From: ECT2AJA-110-A sp035399845
GTDB lineage: Bacteria; Planctomycetota; Phycisphaerae; UBA1845; UTPLA1
Length of the DNA stretch: 64,000 nt
Assembly: GCA_035399845.1 (NCBI GenBank)
Contig: DAOPJV010000012.1
Coordinates: 62,001-126,000, forward strand
Direction of reading: 5' to 3'
Each line of letters begins with the position of its first letter. The first letter of the stretch is position 1. Of this stretch, positions 33,154-41,308 are shown piece after piece. The notes beneath the pieces were generated by a model that worked only from the letters and a program-made list of their open reading frames with translations, was not told where the DNA came from and did not search any database. A program made the position numbers and the translations under genes.

Positions 33154-35466
33154 ATGAAACACGCAATCGCCGTCGCTATCGCCGCCATTTGTCTCGGCTT
33201 CATTTCGCAGGAGCTGCGCGCCCAGGATCTCTACGACACGACGGTCCTGCGGACCATGAACTTCACGTTTGCCGACGCCAACTGGGAGACGCAGCTCCGC
33301 CAGAACTACGTGTCGCAGACAAACATCCTCGCCGACCTCGAAGTCGACGGCGAAGTGTACACCGATGTCGGCGTGCGGATCCGCGGCAATACGTCCTACA
33401 CGGCCCTGCCCAGCGGTTCGCAGAAGTTCTCGCTGAATGTCGAAATGGACTACGTCGATCCCGATCAGGACCTGCTGGGCTATTCGTCCCTCAACCTGAA
33501 CAACGGTTTTCACGATCCGACATTCTGCCGGGAAGTCCTCTACAACAACTTTGTCGCCGAGTTCATCCCGAATCCGCGCGCAAATCACGTGCTCGTCACG
33601 ATCAACGGGGAAAACTGGGGCGTCTATATCAACGTCCAGCAGTTCAACAAGACGATGCTCAGCACGCGTTTCCCCGACACAAGCGGTCTTCGCATCAAGT
33701 GTGCGAACAACCCCAACGGTCCGGGTCTCCGCTACGTTGGAACGAGCCCGGCCAACTACTCGGGCTACGAAATCAAGAATGACGGCGGACTCGCCGACCC
33801 GTGGACCGCCCTGATCGCCGTCTGCAACGCCGTCACGAACGGATCCCTGACGGACTGGTCACAGATCGACGAGGTATTCGCCGTCGATCCGTCCATCTGG
33901 TCGATCGTCCTCGAGAACATGCTGACGGACGACGACAGCTACGTGAACAAGGGCGCCGACTTCATGCTCTATCGCAATCCGACGGATGAACGCACATTCC
34001 TGCTGCAGACGGATGCGAACGAGACATTCACGCAGGCGAGCTGGACCGTGACGAAGAACTTCACATCAACGACCAAGCCGGTGCTGAGTCACGTGCTCAG
34101 CGTCGCCGAGCTTCGACAGCGATACATGGCGCATTTCCGCACGGCGATGGAAAACCTGAGCTGGACCTACTTCGAGCCGAAGGCGACGGCCCTGCGCAAT
34201 TTGATCGACGCGTCGGTACAGGCCGATCCGAAGAAGCTCTACTCCTACGCCCAGTTCCAGACCAACTTCACGAGCACCGTCAGCCTTGGCGGCGGCGGTC
34301 CCTTCGGCGGCAATCTCATCGGCCTGCAGGAATTCGTCGACCAGCGAGCGACATTCCTCAACAGCACGGCCGAGCTCGTCGCCAGTGGCCCGACCATTCT
34401 CAATGTGCAGGCCTCGGACGACGCGCCGGACCCCGCCGACAGCGTCACGATCACGGCGGATGTCACGCCGAGCGGCGGCGCCATCGCAACTGTCGAACTG
34501 TTCTATCGCCCCAATCCGACGGACATCTACCAGCGCGTCGCCATGACCAACATCGGCGGCGACACCTATGGCGTCGTTCTGCCGATTTCGGCGACGGCCG
34601 GCCAGCGCGTCGCGTATTACGTCGGCGCAACGGCGTCCAACACATACGCCTCGTCGACCTTTGCGCCCGCCCTCACGGAATGGGCGCCGCTCTACATCAA
34701 CTACACCTTCGGTTCGACAGGCGGCATGCGCATCACAGAGTGGATGTACTCCGGCGACAGCGGTGAGTTCATCGAGTTCACCAACCTGTCAGACGATCCG
34801 ATCGATATGACAGGCTGGAGCTACGACGACGATCACGTAACGCCCGGCGCCTTCGATCTCAGCGCCTTCGGTGTCGTCCAGCCGGGCGAGTCCGTCGTCA
34901 TCACGGAAAGCGTCGAAGCCGATTTCCGAACGGCGTGGGCCCTCGACGCAAACGTAAAGATCATCGGCGAACTCGGGGTCGCGACGGGGAACAACCTTGG
35001 CCGCAACGACACAATCAACCTCTACGACGCCGGCGGAACGCTCATCGATCGCCTCACGTACGGCGATCAGACGTTCGACGGCTCGATCCGAACGCGCGAC
35101 GCCAGCGGTCAGACCTGCCTGGGCAACGTCGGGCAGGACGATGTCATCGCGTGGGAACTCTCCGAAGCCGCTGACGCCTTTGGCTCGACTACGGCGACGA
35201 CCGGCGAAGTCGGCTCACCAGGAAGCTACTACGCCCTCTCCTGCGGCTGCATCGCGACGGGACCGGCCGCCGACCTGAACTGCGACGCGTTGATTGACGC
35301 CGGCGACATTCAGGCGTTTACGCTGGCCCTGACAGACGCCACCGGCTACGCGAGCGCGTACGCGTCGTGCGACATCAACAACGGCGACATGAACTGCGAC
35401 GGAAATGTCGACGCGAATGACATCCCGGCGTTTGTGGACTGCGTGCTGGCCGGTGGCTGCCAGTAG
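33154..35466 (+). CDS. Secreted CotH-kinase-family protein with lamin-tail domain and dockerin-like C terminus
   Basis: 770 residues. The signal peptide is KHAIAVAIAAICLGFISQEL. A CotH domain follows (about 35-410): VGVRIRGNTSYT, YSSLNLNNGFHDPTF, and FLLQTDANETF near the usual atypical kinase acidic residues. An Ig-like segment precedes a lamin-tail domain (MRITEWMYSGDSGEFIEFTN). The C terminus holds two calcium-loop repeats, DLNCDALIDAGDI and DMNCDGNVDANDI, of the planctomycete dockerin-like type. CotH proteins phosphorylate or decorate surface proteins in spore formers; the role here is unknown. The ATG at 33154 begins the signal. Confidence 0.85.
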   Translation: MKHAIAVAIAAICLGFISQELRAQDLYDTTVLRTMNFTFADANWETQLRQNYVSQTNILADLEVDGEVYTDVGVRIRGNTSYTALPSGSQKFSLNVEMDYVDPDQDLLGYSSLNLNNGFHDPTFCREVLYNNFVAEFIPNPRANHVLVTINGENWGVYINVQQFNKTMLSTRFPDTSGLRIKCANNPNGPGLRYVGTSPANYSGYEIKNDGGLADPWTALIAVCNAVTNGSLTDWSQIDEVFAVDPSIWSIVLENMLTDDDSYVNKGADFMLYRNPTDERTFLLQTDANETFTQASWTVTKNFTSTTKPVLSHVLSVAELRQRYMAHFRTAMENLSWTYFEPKATALRNLIDASVQADPKKLYSYAQFQTNFTSTVSLGGGGPFGGNLIGLQEFVDQRATFLNSTAELVASGPTILNVQASDDAPDPADSVTITADVTPSGGAIATVELFYRPNPTDIYQRVAMTNIGGDTYGVVLPISATAGQRVAYYVGATASNTYASSTFAPALTEWAPLYINYTFGSTGGMRITEWMYSGDSGEFIEFTNLSDDPIDMTGWSYDDDHVTPGAFDLSAFGVVQPGESVVITESVEADFRTAWALDANVKIIGELGVATGNNLGRNDTINLYDAGGTLIDRLTYGDQTFDGSIRTRDASGQTCLGNVGQDDVIAWELSEAADAFGSTTATTGEVGSPGSYYALSCGCIATGPAADLNCDALIDAGDIQAFTLALTDATGYASAYASCDINNGDMNCDGNVDANDIPAFVDCVLAGGCQ

Positions 35467-35480
35467 GCGCGCCGGCAGCG

Positions 35481-35753
35481 CTAGACCGTCGCCGGCCCGC
35501 GTTTGCGTGAGAGCGTGTAAACAGCCAGCAAGAACACCAGTTCCATGATCAGGAAATAGTGGAGCGGCAGCGCGACCATTGCCGTGAAATGCAGGCCGGC
35601 GCCCAGAATCAAAGTCACGACGGCGCGATTCCGTGACTGAACACGAGCGGTCCGATCCAGGTTCAGGTTCATGAAATTGCTGATCAATTGCGATCCCACC
35701 AGGAGCATCGCGACGTTCGCAAGCAGAATGCCCGTTGCAATCAACAGCGTCAT
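35481..35753 (-). CDS. Small membrane protein coupled to the retron RT (possible effector or accessory)
   Basis: A 90-residue protein with about three hydrophobic spans: MTLLIATGILLANVAMLLVG, then VVTLILGAGLHFTAMVALPL, and FLIMELVFLLAVYTL, ending in the basic RKRGPATV. Its ATG overlaps the RT stop codon (TGATG), so it is translationally coupled to the reverse transcriptase and belongs to the same operon. Known retron effectors include small membrane proteins that act on the host membrane, as in the Ec48 retron. By context this could be such a toxin or an anchor. No sequence family is recognised. Confidence 0.75.
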   Translation of the reverse strand: MTLLIATGILLANVAMLLVGSQLISNFMNLNLDRTARVQSRNRAVVTLILGAGLHFTAMVALPLHYFLIMELVFLLAVYTLSRKRGPATV

Positions 35754-37402
35754 CAACCGCCCCCAGACGCCAGCGCGTCCAGTTCGTTCCGCATTGACTG
35801 GCCGAGACTCGGGTTCACCATCGTGATGTAGGCGATCATGCCCCGCAGCCAGCTCTCGAAGAACGGATGATTCTCGCGATTCTGCCGCGCAAGCCCCTCC
35901 CGCTTCGCGCGATGGAGAATCGCCCGAATCCGGCGGACCTCTTTGCGGGGCACATTGATCCTGTCGTTGACGACCAGCCCCGTCACAACCTGCCGCTGAT
36001 TCGGCCGGAGCACGCGCGTCTTCTTTTCGTTGACCTCGAATCCTTCGTCCTGCGCGATGTGGCGGATCCGCGCAAGCAGGTAGCCGACGTGCGCGTCGCC
36101 CGCGTCCCTGCGGGAAAATGACAGGTCGTCGGCGTATCGCGTGTATGTCCAGCCGAGTTTGCGGGCAATGCCCGCCAGGCGTTGATCGATCCCGCGCGCG
36201 ATCAGGTTGGAGATCGCCGGGCTCGTGCAGGCGCCCTGCGGCAGCGCCCGGGGCCCCGTCGCGGCAAAATAAGCTCTGCCCTCATACTTCATCTCACTGC
36301 GCGGCGATTCCGTGCACAGCAGCGCAAAAATCGTCGCCACAGCGGGCGAAAAACCCAGCGAGCGAAACATCCCCATCACACGCGGAAATGTGATGGATGG
36401 GAAGAAGTCCGTCAGGTCCACATTCACGAGCGTGTTCGCGCCGACATGGGGCGCGGCGTTCGTGACTGTGGACCGACCGGCAACGAACCCATGCGCCGCA
36501 TCGTGTGTTCCGACCTTCGCCAGCACGTTTTCAAGGATCCAGCGTTGCGCGGCGTCCATCGCCTCGTGTGGCGCCGACAGCAGTCGTTCGCCGCCGGACT
36601 TTTTCGGGACCCTGAACGACACGTAATGCGTCCGCTGCGGCGCATCGCTGTGGTAAGCCAGGAACTTCAGTCGCGGAATCGAGATGTTCATCGCGGCCGA
36701 CACGTCAGACGGCGTCGCCAGCGACGGCAGTCCGGCGCCGCGCAGCGCTTCGACGTTCGATCGGCGATCCGCCAGCCCCCGAGAAACACCGCGCCCCAGG
36801 AAGACGATGTCCGTCGCCCGCCGCCGCGCGATCGCTTCGGCCCGGGCCTGCTTTCGACGCGCCGATTCTTCAATCTTCTGTTTCCTGCGAGCCGCCCGTT
36901 CCTCGCGCGAAAGCTGAACCGCCGCCTCGCCACGACGCTGAACGGCCGACCAGTCCCCTCGCGCTTCGCTCATCGCGCGGCCGACGTCATGGATGTGAAC
37001 AAGCTCTTCGGACGAAATCAGGCCGAGCCCCACCATCGTGCGATCGATGACCTGGATGCGCGGCAGGCTGGCGTCCGGGATCACGTTCATCGGATCGAAG
37101 TAGGCCGACTTCATGGATCCGGCGGCGGCGATCGTGCTCATGGCTTCCGCCGTCGTCATCGGCCTGAACTTCTCGGCGTCCAGCCCGGAGAGATTCTGGG
37201 GGCGTACCGGCGGCGGCGCGACGGCGCCCTGATCGGCTCGCTTCGTCTGCGCGAGCGGAATCGGGTACGGCGCCCCACGCGGATGATTGCAGTTGGCGCA
37301 GAAGCGGGCCCCCGCGCGATAGGGCTGCCGGCATCGCGCGCAGAACTCCCTGCCGGCGGGCTCGCCGCCAATGACGCGCCTGATGAAATCGAACAGCCCC
37401 AT
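35753..37402 (-). CDS. Retron-type reverse transcriptase with N-terminal zinc ribbon
   Basis: 549 residues, longer than the usual 300-400 for retron RTs. Residues 21-38 form a CxxC-x10-CxxC zinc ribbon. A linker and a basic coiled coil follow (about 165-196). The RT core begins near 240: VNVDLTDFFPSI (Asp329), LPQGACTSP, and the catalytic TRYADDLSFS (YADD 423-426). Two retron hallmarks are present, the NAxxH motif as NAAPH (315-319) and VTG at 473-475. In retrons this enzyme primes on a guanosine of its own ncRNA to make msDNA. Such an RNA lies directly upstream. It probably takes part in phage defence with the neighbouring proteins. Confidence 0.93.
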   Translation of the reverse strand: MGLFDFIRRVIGGEPAGREFCARCRQPYRAGARFCANCNHPRGAPYPIPLAQTKRADQGAVAPPPVRPQNLSGLDAEKFRPMTTAEAMSTIAAAGSMKSAYFDPMNVIPDASLPRIQVIDRTMVGLGLISSEELVHIHDVGRAMSEARGDWSAVQRRGEAAVQLSREERAARRKQKIEESARRKQARAEAIARRRATDIVFLGRGVSRGLADRRSNVEALRGAGLPSLATPSDVSAAMNISIPRLKFLAYHSDAPQRTHYVSFRVPKKSGGERLLSAPHEAMDAAQRWILENVLAKVGTHDAAHGFVAGRSTVTNAAPHVGANTLVNVDLTDFFPSITFPRVMGMFRSLGFSPAVATIFALLCTESPRSEMKYEGRAYFAATGPRALPQGACTSPAISNLIARGIDQRLAGIARKLGWTYTRYADDLSFSRRDAGDAHVGYLLARIRHIAQDEGFEVNEKKTRVLRPNQRQVVTGLVVNDRINVPRKEVRRIRAILHRAKREGLARQNRENHPFFESWLRGMIAYITMVNPSLGQSMRNELDALASGGG

Positions 37403-37433
37403 GATTTACTCGCCGAATCTTCGACAAAAGATC

Positions 37434-37648
37434 GGGGGGCCGATCACCTGACTTCAGATCTCCGGACCGAGGTCGTTAACCAAGGCTCTACACGCCAGCC
37501 GGCGCGTCGGGAGTCTTGACTCGTCATGGCCGAACGCGCCGGCTGGCGTGTAGAGCCATACGAACAACGGCCTTGGGGACGCATGCAAAGCCAAACTCAC
37601 CCACGGCGGAACGCCGCAGAAAAAGTCTCAGGTGATCGGCGATCCCCC
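37434..37648 (-). ncRNA. Retron ncRNA (msr-msd) with a1/a2 repeats
   Basis: This non-coding region lies between the SWIM protein gene and the RT gene and has the layout of a retron RNA. Perfect 13-nt inverted repeats GCCGATCACCTGA (37628-37640 on the minus strand, and its complement at 37439-37451) form the a1/a2 stem. The stem is extended by five more pairs beyond a 3-nt bulge. Next to a1 is a G (37627) suited for 2'-branching, then a 5-bp msr hairpin CGGCG-TTC-CGCCG (37604-37616). The msd is a very long hairpin (37484-37557): a perfect 23-bp stem, then short TCGG/CCGA and GAGTC/GACTC upper stems. The ends are estimates. Confidence 0.85.
37484..37557 (-). repeat. Long msd inverted repeat of the retron RNA
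   Basis: The arms at 37484-37506 and 37535-37557 are perfectly complementary over 23 bp. The 28-nt apex contains a second small stem GAGTC-AA-GACTC on the minus strand. The copied DNA would be a hairpin with a long duplex, as in msDNA. No T-run follows either arm, which argues against a terminator. Confidence 0.85.
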
Positions 37649-37694
37649 TTTCGTATCGCACACCGCGCGACAGCTTGTTCTACTTTCGCGACGG

Positions 37695-39410
37695 CTAGAC
37701 AACGTGTTCTCCCGTGGCCCATCGGCGCATTCGATCATACCAGTCGCTCGTCGAATGGCCGCCGCCGCCGGACCGATGGTGCGCGTCTCTCAGCGCCTGA
37801 ATGTGCCGGCATGGACCGTTCCGAATTCCGTACTTGTAGTGATAGCCGCAGAGGCATTTGCCCTTGCGGATGATCCCCTCGTCGTCGATCAGCGCCTCGA
37901 CCTGCTGGTTCTCCGCCTTGCCGACGAGAATCACGCCGCCTCGCGGTCCGTCCATCGCCGACTGAACCTGAACGCGATTCTTCCCGAGGATATCCATCGC
38001 ACCGGCGCGTTCGGGATGTGGCGGTCCGAATTCCCGCTCGCTCAGCGCCATCGGCAGGGCCTGACGCCATCGATAACAACCGGCGTCCAGATCGTGAATC
38101 ACCTGGCCGCGCAACGCGAGCTGATTCAGCGAAGCGGCGGCCGCGTCCATCGCGACGCCCGCCCGGTTCGACAAATCGCGCAACGACGAGCGGCGCGATT
38201 GATTCAGTTCCGTGGCGACGCGGGCGACGTGGCTGTCGTCGGGCGCGACGGGCGCCATCAACATGTCGACGGCGGAACCCCGCGTCCAGTCGTTGGTCGT
38301 CCAGCCCGACAAACCGAGTGTCAGCCGCATGGCGCCCATCCGAACGACCCAGAAACTCGGCAGGCCCGTGCCCAACAGATAGACGTCGACACCCTCAGCC
38401 AGCGGCAGCAGCCGGGAAAGGACGAGCAGGCGTCGCCGCCCCCAGATACGAATCGGATCGCCCACCGGGCCGGAATAAACGGCGCCGTGGCTGTCGATCG
38501 GCTGCTCCCAGGGTTCGAGGACCATTCGCGGCGCCTGTCCCTCCCGCAGCTCAAAGCGGATCGCCCGCGGACTCGTCCGCGCCTTGCGCCGCTTGAGGAA
38601 TGCGAGCAGGGAATAGACGCTCGCCACAGAGAGCGAGACTTTTCGCATCGGCAGGCACATCGCCGACTGCAGCTGCATGAAACCGCGAAGCCAGCCGTCG
38701 GGCAGGTCGATCTTCTCTTCGTGATAGTCCGGCGAGTCCTTCGTCGCGACGGCGAAGCCCTCCGGGTTGATCGAAAATCGCGTCTCCCGATAGGAACGCA
38801 GCGACTGGAAACTGTCGTAGAGGTTCCACGAATAATCGACGTTGGTCGTGCCGTGGGCGATCCCCGTGTCCGGACCAAAACAGTCTTCACGGTTCGCCGT
38901 CAGGCAGCCATAGCTGGACTCATCGGCGGAGAAACACTCGAAGAAGACAACGTCGTCCGCGACGGTGATGATCGGGTCGTACGGCATCAACAACCGCCAC
39001 AGATTCGGATCATTCCTGCGAAGCCAGTCATTCAGACCGCGACGGGCCTTCCAGTACCTGCCTTTCGCCAGCTCAAAGGACTTTCGCAGTTCCGTGTGAA
39101 TCGGCTGTGCGCGTCGCGCCTCCAGCTCCCGCCGCGCCTCGGCGACGGCGTCCGATCGAATCTGCGCCTCTCGCTGCCGCTGATTCTCCTTCCAGAGCTG
39201 GTAACCGGACTTGTCGCGCGGCTTGAAGCGAAGATCGTTGATGACGACATCATGCAGCGCGCTGATCGCCTCGCGAAACCGCACGGGATCCTTCAGCGGC
39301 GCGTCGAACGCCACACGATCCCTCGACAGGTCCGGCGCAAATTGCAGGATGCGCGATCCCGCCGCCTGGCGAATCGCGCTGCTCCCGTAATAAGCGGTCC
39401 GCACCTGCAT
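37695..39410 (-). CDS. Winged-helix / SWIM zinc-finger protein of the retron
   Basis: About 571 residues. The C-terminal SWIM finger is clear: CLCGYHYKYGIRNGPCRH, giving C-x-C-x12-C-x-H (Cys520, Cys522, Cys535, His537 in the GTG-start numbering). Upstream of it a winged-helix-like segment (LRDLSNRAGVAMDAAAASLN, LRGQVIHD) suggests nucleic-acid binding. The N-terminal 350 residues have a charged helix (about 70-130) and an unrecognised beta-rich domain. Its ATG overlaps the ARM gene stop (TGATG); a GTG one codon upstream is possible. It lies just upstream of the ncRNA, and I recall that a published retron type pairs RT with WH-SWIM and ARM proteins. The molecular role is unknown. Confidence 0.85.
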   Translation of the reverse strand: MQVRTAYYGSSAIRQAAGSRILQFAPDLSRDRVAFDAPLKDPVRFREAISALHDVVINDLRFKPRDKSGYQLWKENQRQREAQIRSDAVAEARRELEARRAQPIHTELRKSFELAKGRYWKARRGLNDWLRRNDPNLWRLLMPYDPIITVADDVVFFECFSADESSYGCLTANREDCFGPDTGIAHGTTNVDYSWNLYDSFQSLRSYRETRFSINPEGFAVATKDSPDYHEEKIDLPDGWLRGFMQLQSAMCLPMRKVSLSVASVYSLLAFLKRRKARTSPRAIRFELREGQAPRMVLEPWEQPIDSHGAVYSGPVGDPIRIWGRRRLLVLSRLLPLAEGVDVYLLGTGLPSFWVVRMGAMRLTLGLSGWTTNDWTRGSAVDMLMAPVAPDDSHVARVATELNQSRRSSLRDLSNRAGVAMDAAAASLNQLALRGQVIHDLDAGCYRWRQALPMALSEREFGPPHPERAGAMDILGKNRVQVQSAMDGPRGGVILVGKAENQQVEALIDDEGIIRKGKCLCGYHYKYGIRNGPCRHIQALRDAHHRSGGGGHSTSDWYDRMRRWATGEHVV

Positions 39411-41179
39411 CACGCCGCCCCCCCCATCGCTTGTGGAGCCTCGAGCTCGGGGATGATCCGCGCCACGATGGCCGCGTGAGCCGGCTCGCGCGAGAGCATT
39501 GACGCGACGGCGGCCAGTGCGGCCCGCCGCTCCGTCGGACGGATGGACCGCATGGCGATCGCGATGACCGGCAGGAGTCGCTCCGCCTGCGCGGGTTCCC
39601 GCTCAATCGCCCGAACGATCTGCCGCAGGGCGTCGGGCTTGCGCCGACCGCCGCGATGCACACTGAGAATCACGGCCGCCCAGACAGGCGCCAGCCGATC
39701 CGATTCACATCGCCCCGGCAGACTTCGCCGGCGCTCCAGCCGCTGCACGACGCCGAGCCGCACATCGTCAAACGGCGTTTCAATCAATCGCGTCCACAAT
39801 GCGGGTTCGTTCCAGCCGAGCGACGATTCGTCGAGCCACGCCAGCGCGGCGCCGCGCATGGGCGCCAACGAGCTGTCAAAAAAGGGCGTGATAAATTCAA
39901 CGTCGAACAGCGCAAACGTTCCGAGAACAGAGAGGGCCCACTCGCCCATCTCCGCGGCGATCGACGCGCACGCCGCGTTGGCGAGCCCGCTGAGCGCATT
40001 CGGGGGAACCGGACGCGTGTTGTGCCGCGTGCGAAGCCACTCCAGGCCAAGCTGTGCGACGGGCGACGGCCGGGCACACGCAAGCGCAACCAGCTGCTCC
40101 GTCGTCAGTCGATCCATCGAAACATGCCGCCGCATCGCGTCGCAGATCATCGACAGCGCGCCGTGGTTTGAAACATCCGTCAGCGACAACCACTCATCGA
40201 TTCCCACGCTCGACAGGGAATCCAGATTGGCGAACGCATCGGCGGCGAAGGACTGCACGCGCTCGTCGCTGTGACCCAGCAGACGAATCAGCCGCGCCGG
40301 CGACAGTGACTTCAGAAGTGGCGCGTGATGTTGATGAGTCAATTCGATCGCCCATTGGCGGACCAGACTGCTCTGCGCCGCTCCCACCAAGTCGATCAGG
40401 GCATCGAACGCCTCCGTCCGCCGCCACAAGTCGTCGTGATCCGGCGCCGCCCGGAGTTCGCTCAGCGATCGCCCCTCGGCGAGCCGCACGTGTGACGCCG
40501 TGAACTCGATCGCCTCGTTCCCTGCGAAACACGCGTGCATCAGCGTCCAGTTATCGATGATGTTCTCGCCCACCTCGAAATCCGCATCTGTGAAGCGCCT
40601 GAGCGCATGGGCGATGCCCGGAACGTAGCGATCGGGATTCGAGTACCCCAGGAAGCGAAAATAGCGCCACACGCGCCGCCGCAGGTAATACCGCGTTCGA
40701 TACGTGAAGAGCCGATCGTCGACGCGTGGGCGATAGTCGTCGGCAGGACCGCCATAGGCGCCCCGGGGCCGCGGTTCCGCAATGTGCGGCGCAATGCGAT
40801 TGTGCGGGCTGGTCAGGAATTCGCCCTGACGATCGGAGCGCGCAACGCTGTCGAAGTAGTAGCGACGTCTTCGAACCCGTCGAACGACGCGATCGAACGC
40901 AACGGCGCAGACGCCCATGATCTCGTCGTCCCCGCGCTCTTCGGCGTGTTTGAACAGGCGTTTGACGACGAGTTCATGCCCGCGGCAGTCGAGGGGTTCT
41001 TCAAAATAGGCGATAATCTGGCGCCGCGCCCAGTCGCGCGTGTCGCTCTTCAACCGCTCGACGACGGTCGACAACAGCGTCGGAACGCGCACGTTGCGCA
41101 GATATGACAACAGCCGATCGTCCTCGGCGGCGAACAGTTCGTCGAGAAGAATTCTGGATGGCGTGCCCGATTCGCCCAT
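39410..41179 (-). CDS. HEAT/ARM-repeat protein of the retron operon
   Basis: About 589 residues, nearly all helical with repeating amphipathic pairs, for example LIRLLGHSDERVQSFAADAF and WTRLIETPFDDVRLGVVQRL. These look like HEAT/armadillo repeats, which form a superhelical scaffold for proteins or nucleic acids. A basic, Arg/Tyr-rich segment follows residue 100 (RVVRRVRRRRYYFD). It is the first gene of the retron operon and is coupled to the WH-SWIM gene by a TGATG overlap. An alternative ATG at 41245 would add 22 residues. It could sense phage or hold the complex together; this is inference from gene order. Confidence 0.8.
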   Translation of the reverse strand: MGESGTPSRILLDELFAAEDDRLLSYLRNVRVPTLLSTVVERLKSDTRDWARRQIIAYFEEPLDCRGHELVVKRLFKHAEERGDDEIMGVCAVAFDRVVRRVRRRRYYFDSVARSDRQGEFLTSPHNRIAPHIAEPRPRGAYGGPADDYRPRVDDRLFTYRTRYYLRRRVWRYFRFLGYSNPDRYVPGIAHALRRFTDADFEVGENIIDNWTLMHACFAGNEAIEFTASHVRLAEGRSLSELRAAPDHDDLWRRTEAFDALIDLVGAAQSSLVRQWAIELTHQHHAPLLKSLSPARLIRLLGHSDERVQSFAADAFANLDSLSSVGIDEWLSLTDVSNHGALSMICDAMRRHVSMDRLTTEQLVALACARPSPVAQLGLEWLRTRHNTRPVPPNALSGLANAACASIAAEMGEWALSVLGTFALFDVEFITPFFDSSLAPMRGAALAWLDESSLGWNEPALWTRLIETPFDDVRLGVVQRLERRRSLPGRCESDRLAPVWAAVILSVHRGGRRKPDALRQIVRAIEREPAQAERLLPVIAIAMRSIRPTERRAALAAVASMLSREPAHAAIVARIIPELEAPQAMGGAA

Positions 41180-41308
41180 CACACGATGACCCGTCGCATT
41201 CCCCTGCGCGCCGTCCGAACGGATCGGCGACCCGGTTCGTACCATACCGGGAGGGTGATGTCGTTGGCAAGCGCCAAACGATCGTCGTGCGCCGAAGTCT
41301 GACGTGAG

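Noticed and set aside
35753..37402. RT considered as a group II intron or diversity-generating retroelement enzyme
   Set aside because: There is no maturase or endonuclease domain and no template/variable repeat seen nearby; NAxxH and VTG motifs favour a retron.
37484..37557. Long hairpin considered as a terminator
   Set aside because: There is no T-run on either strand, and the hairpin is enclosed by the a1/a2 repeats of the retron RNA.
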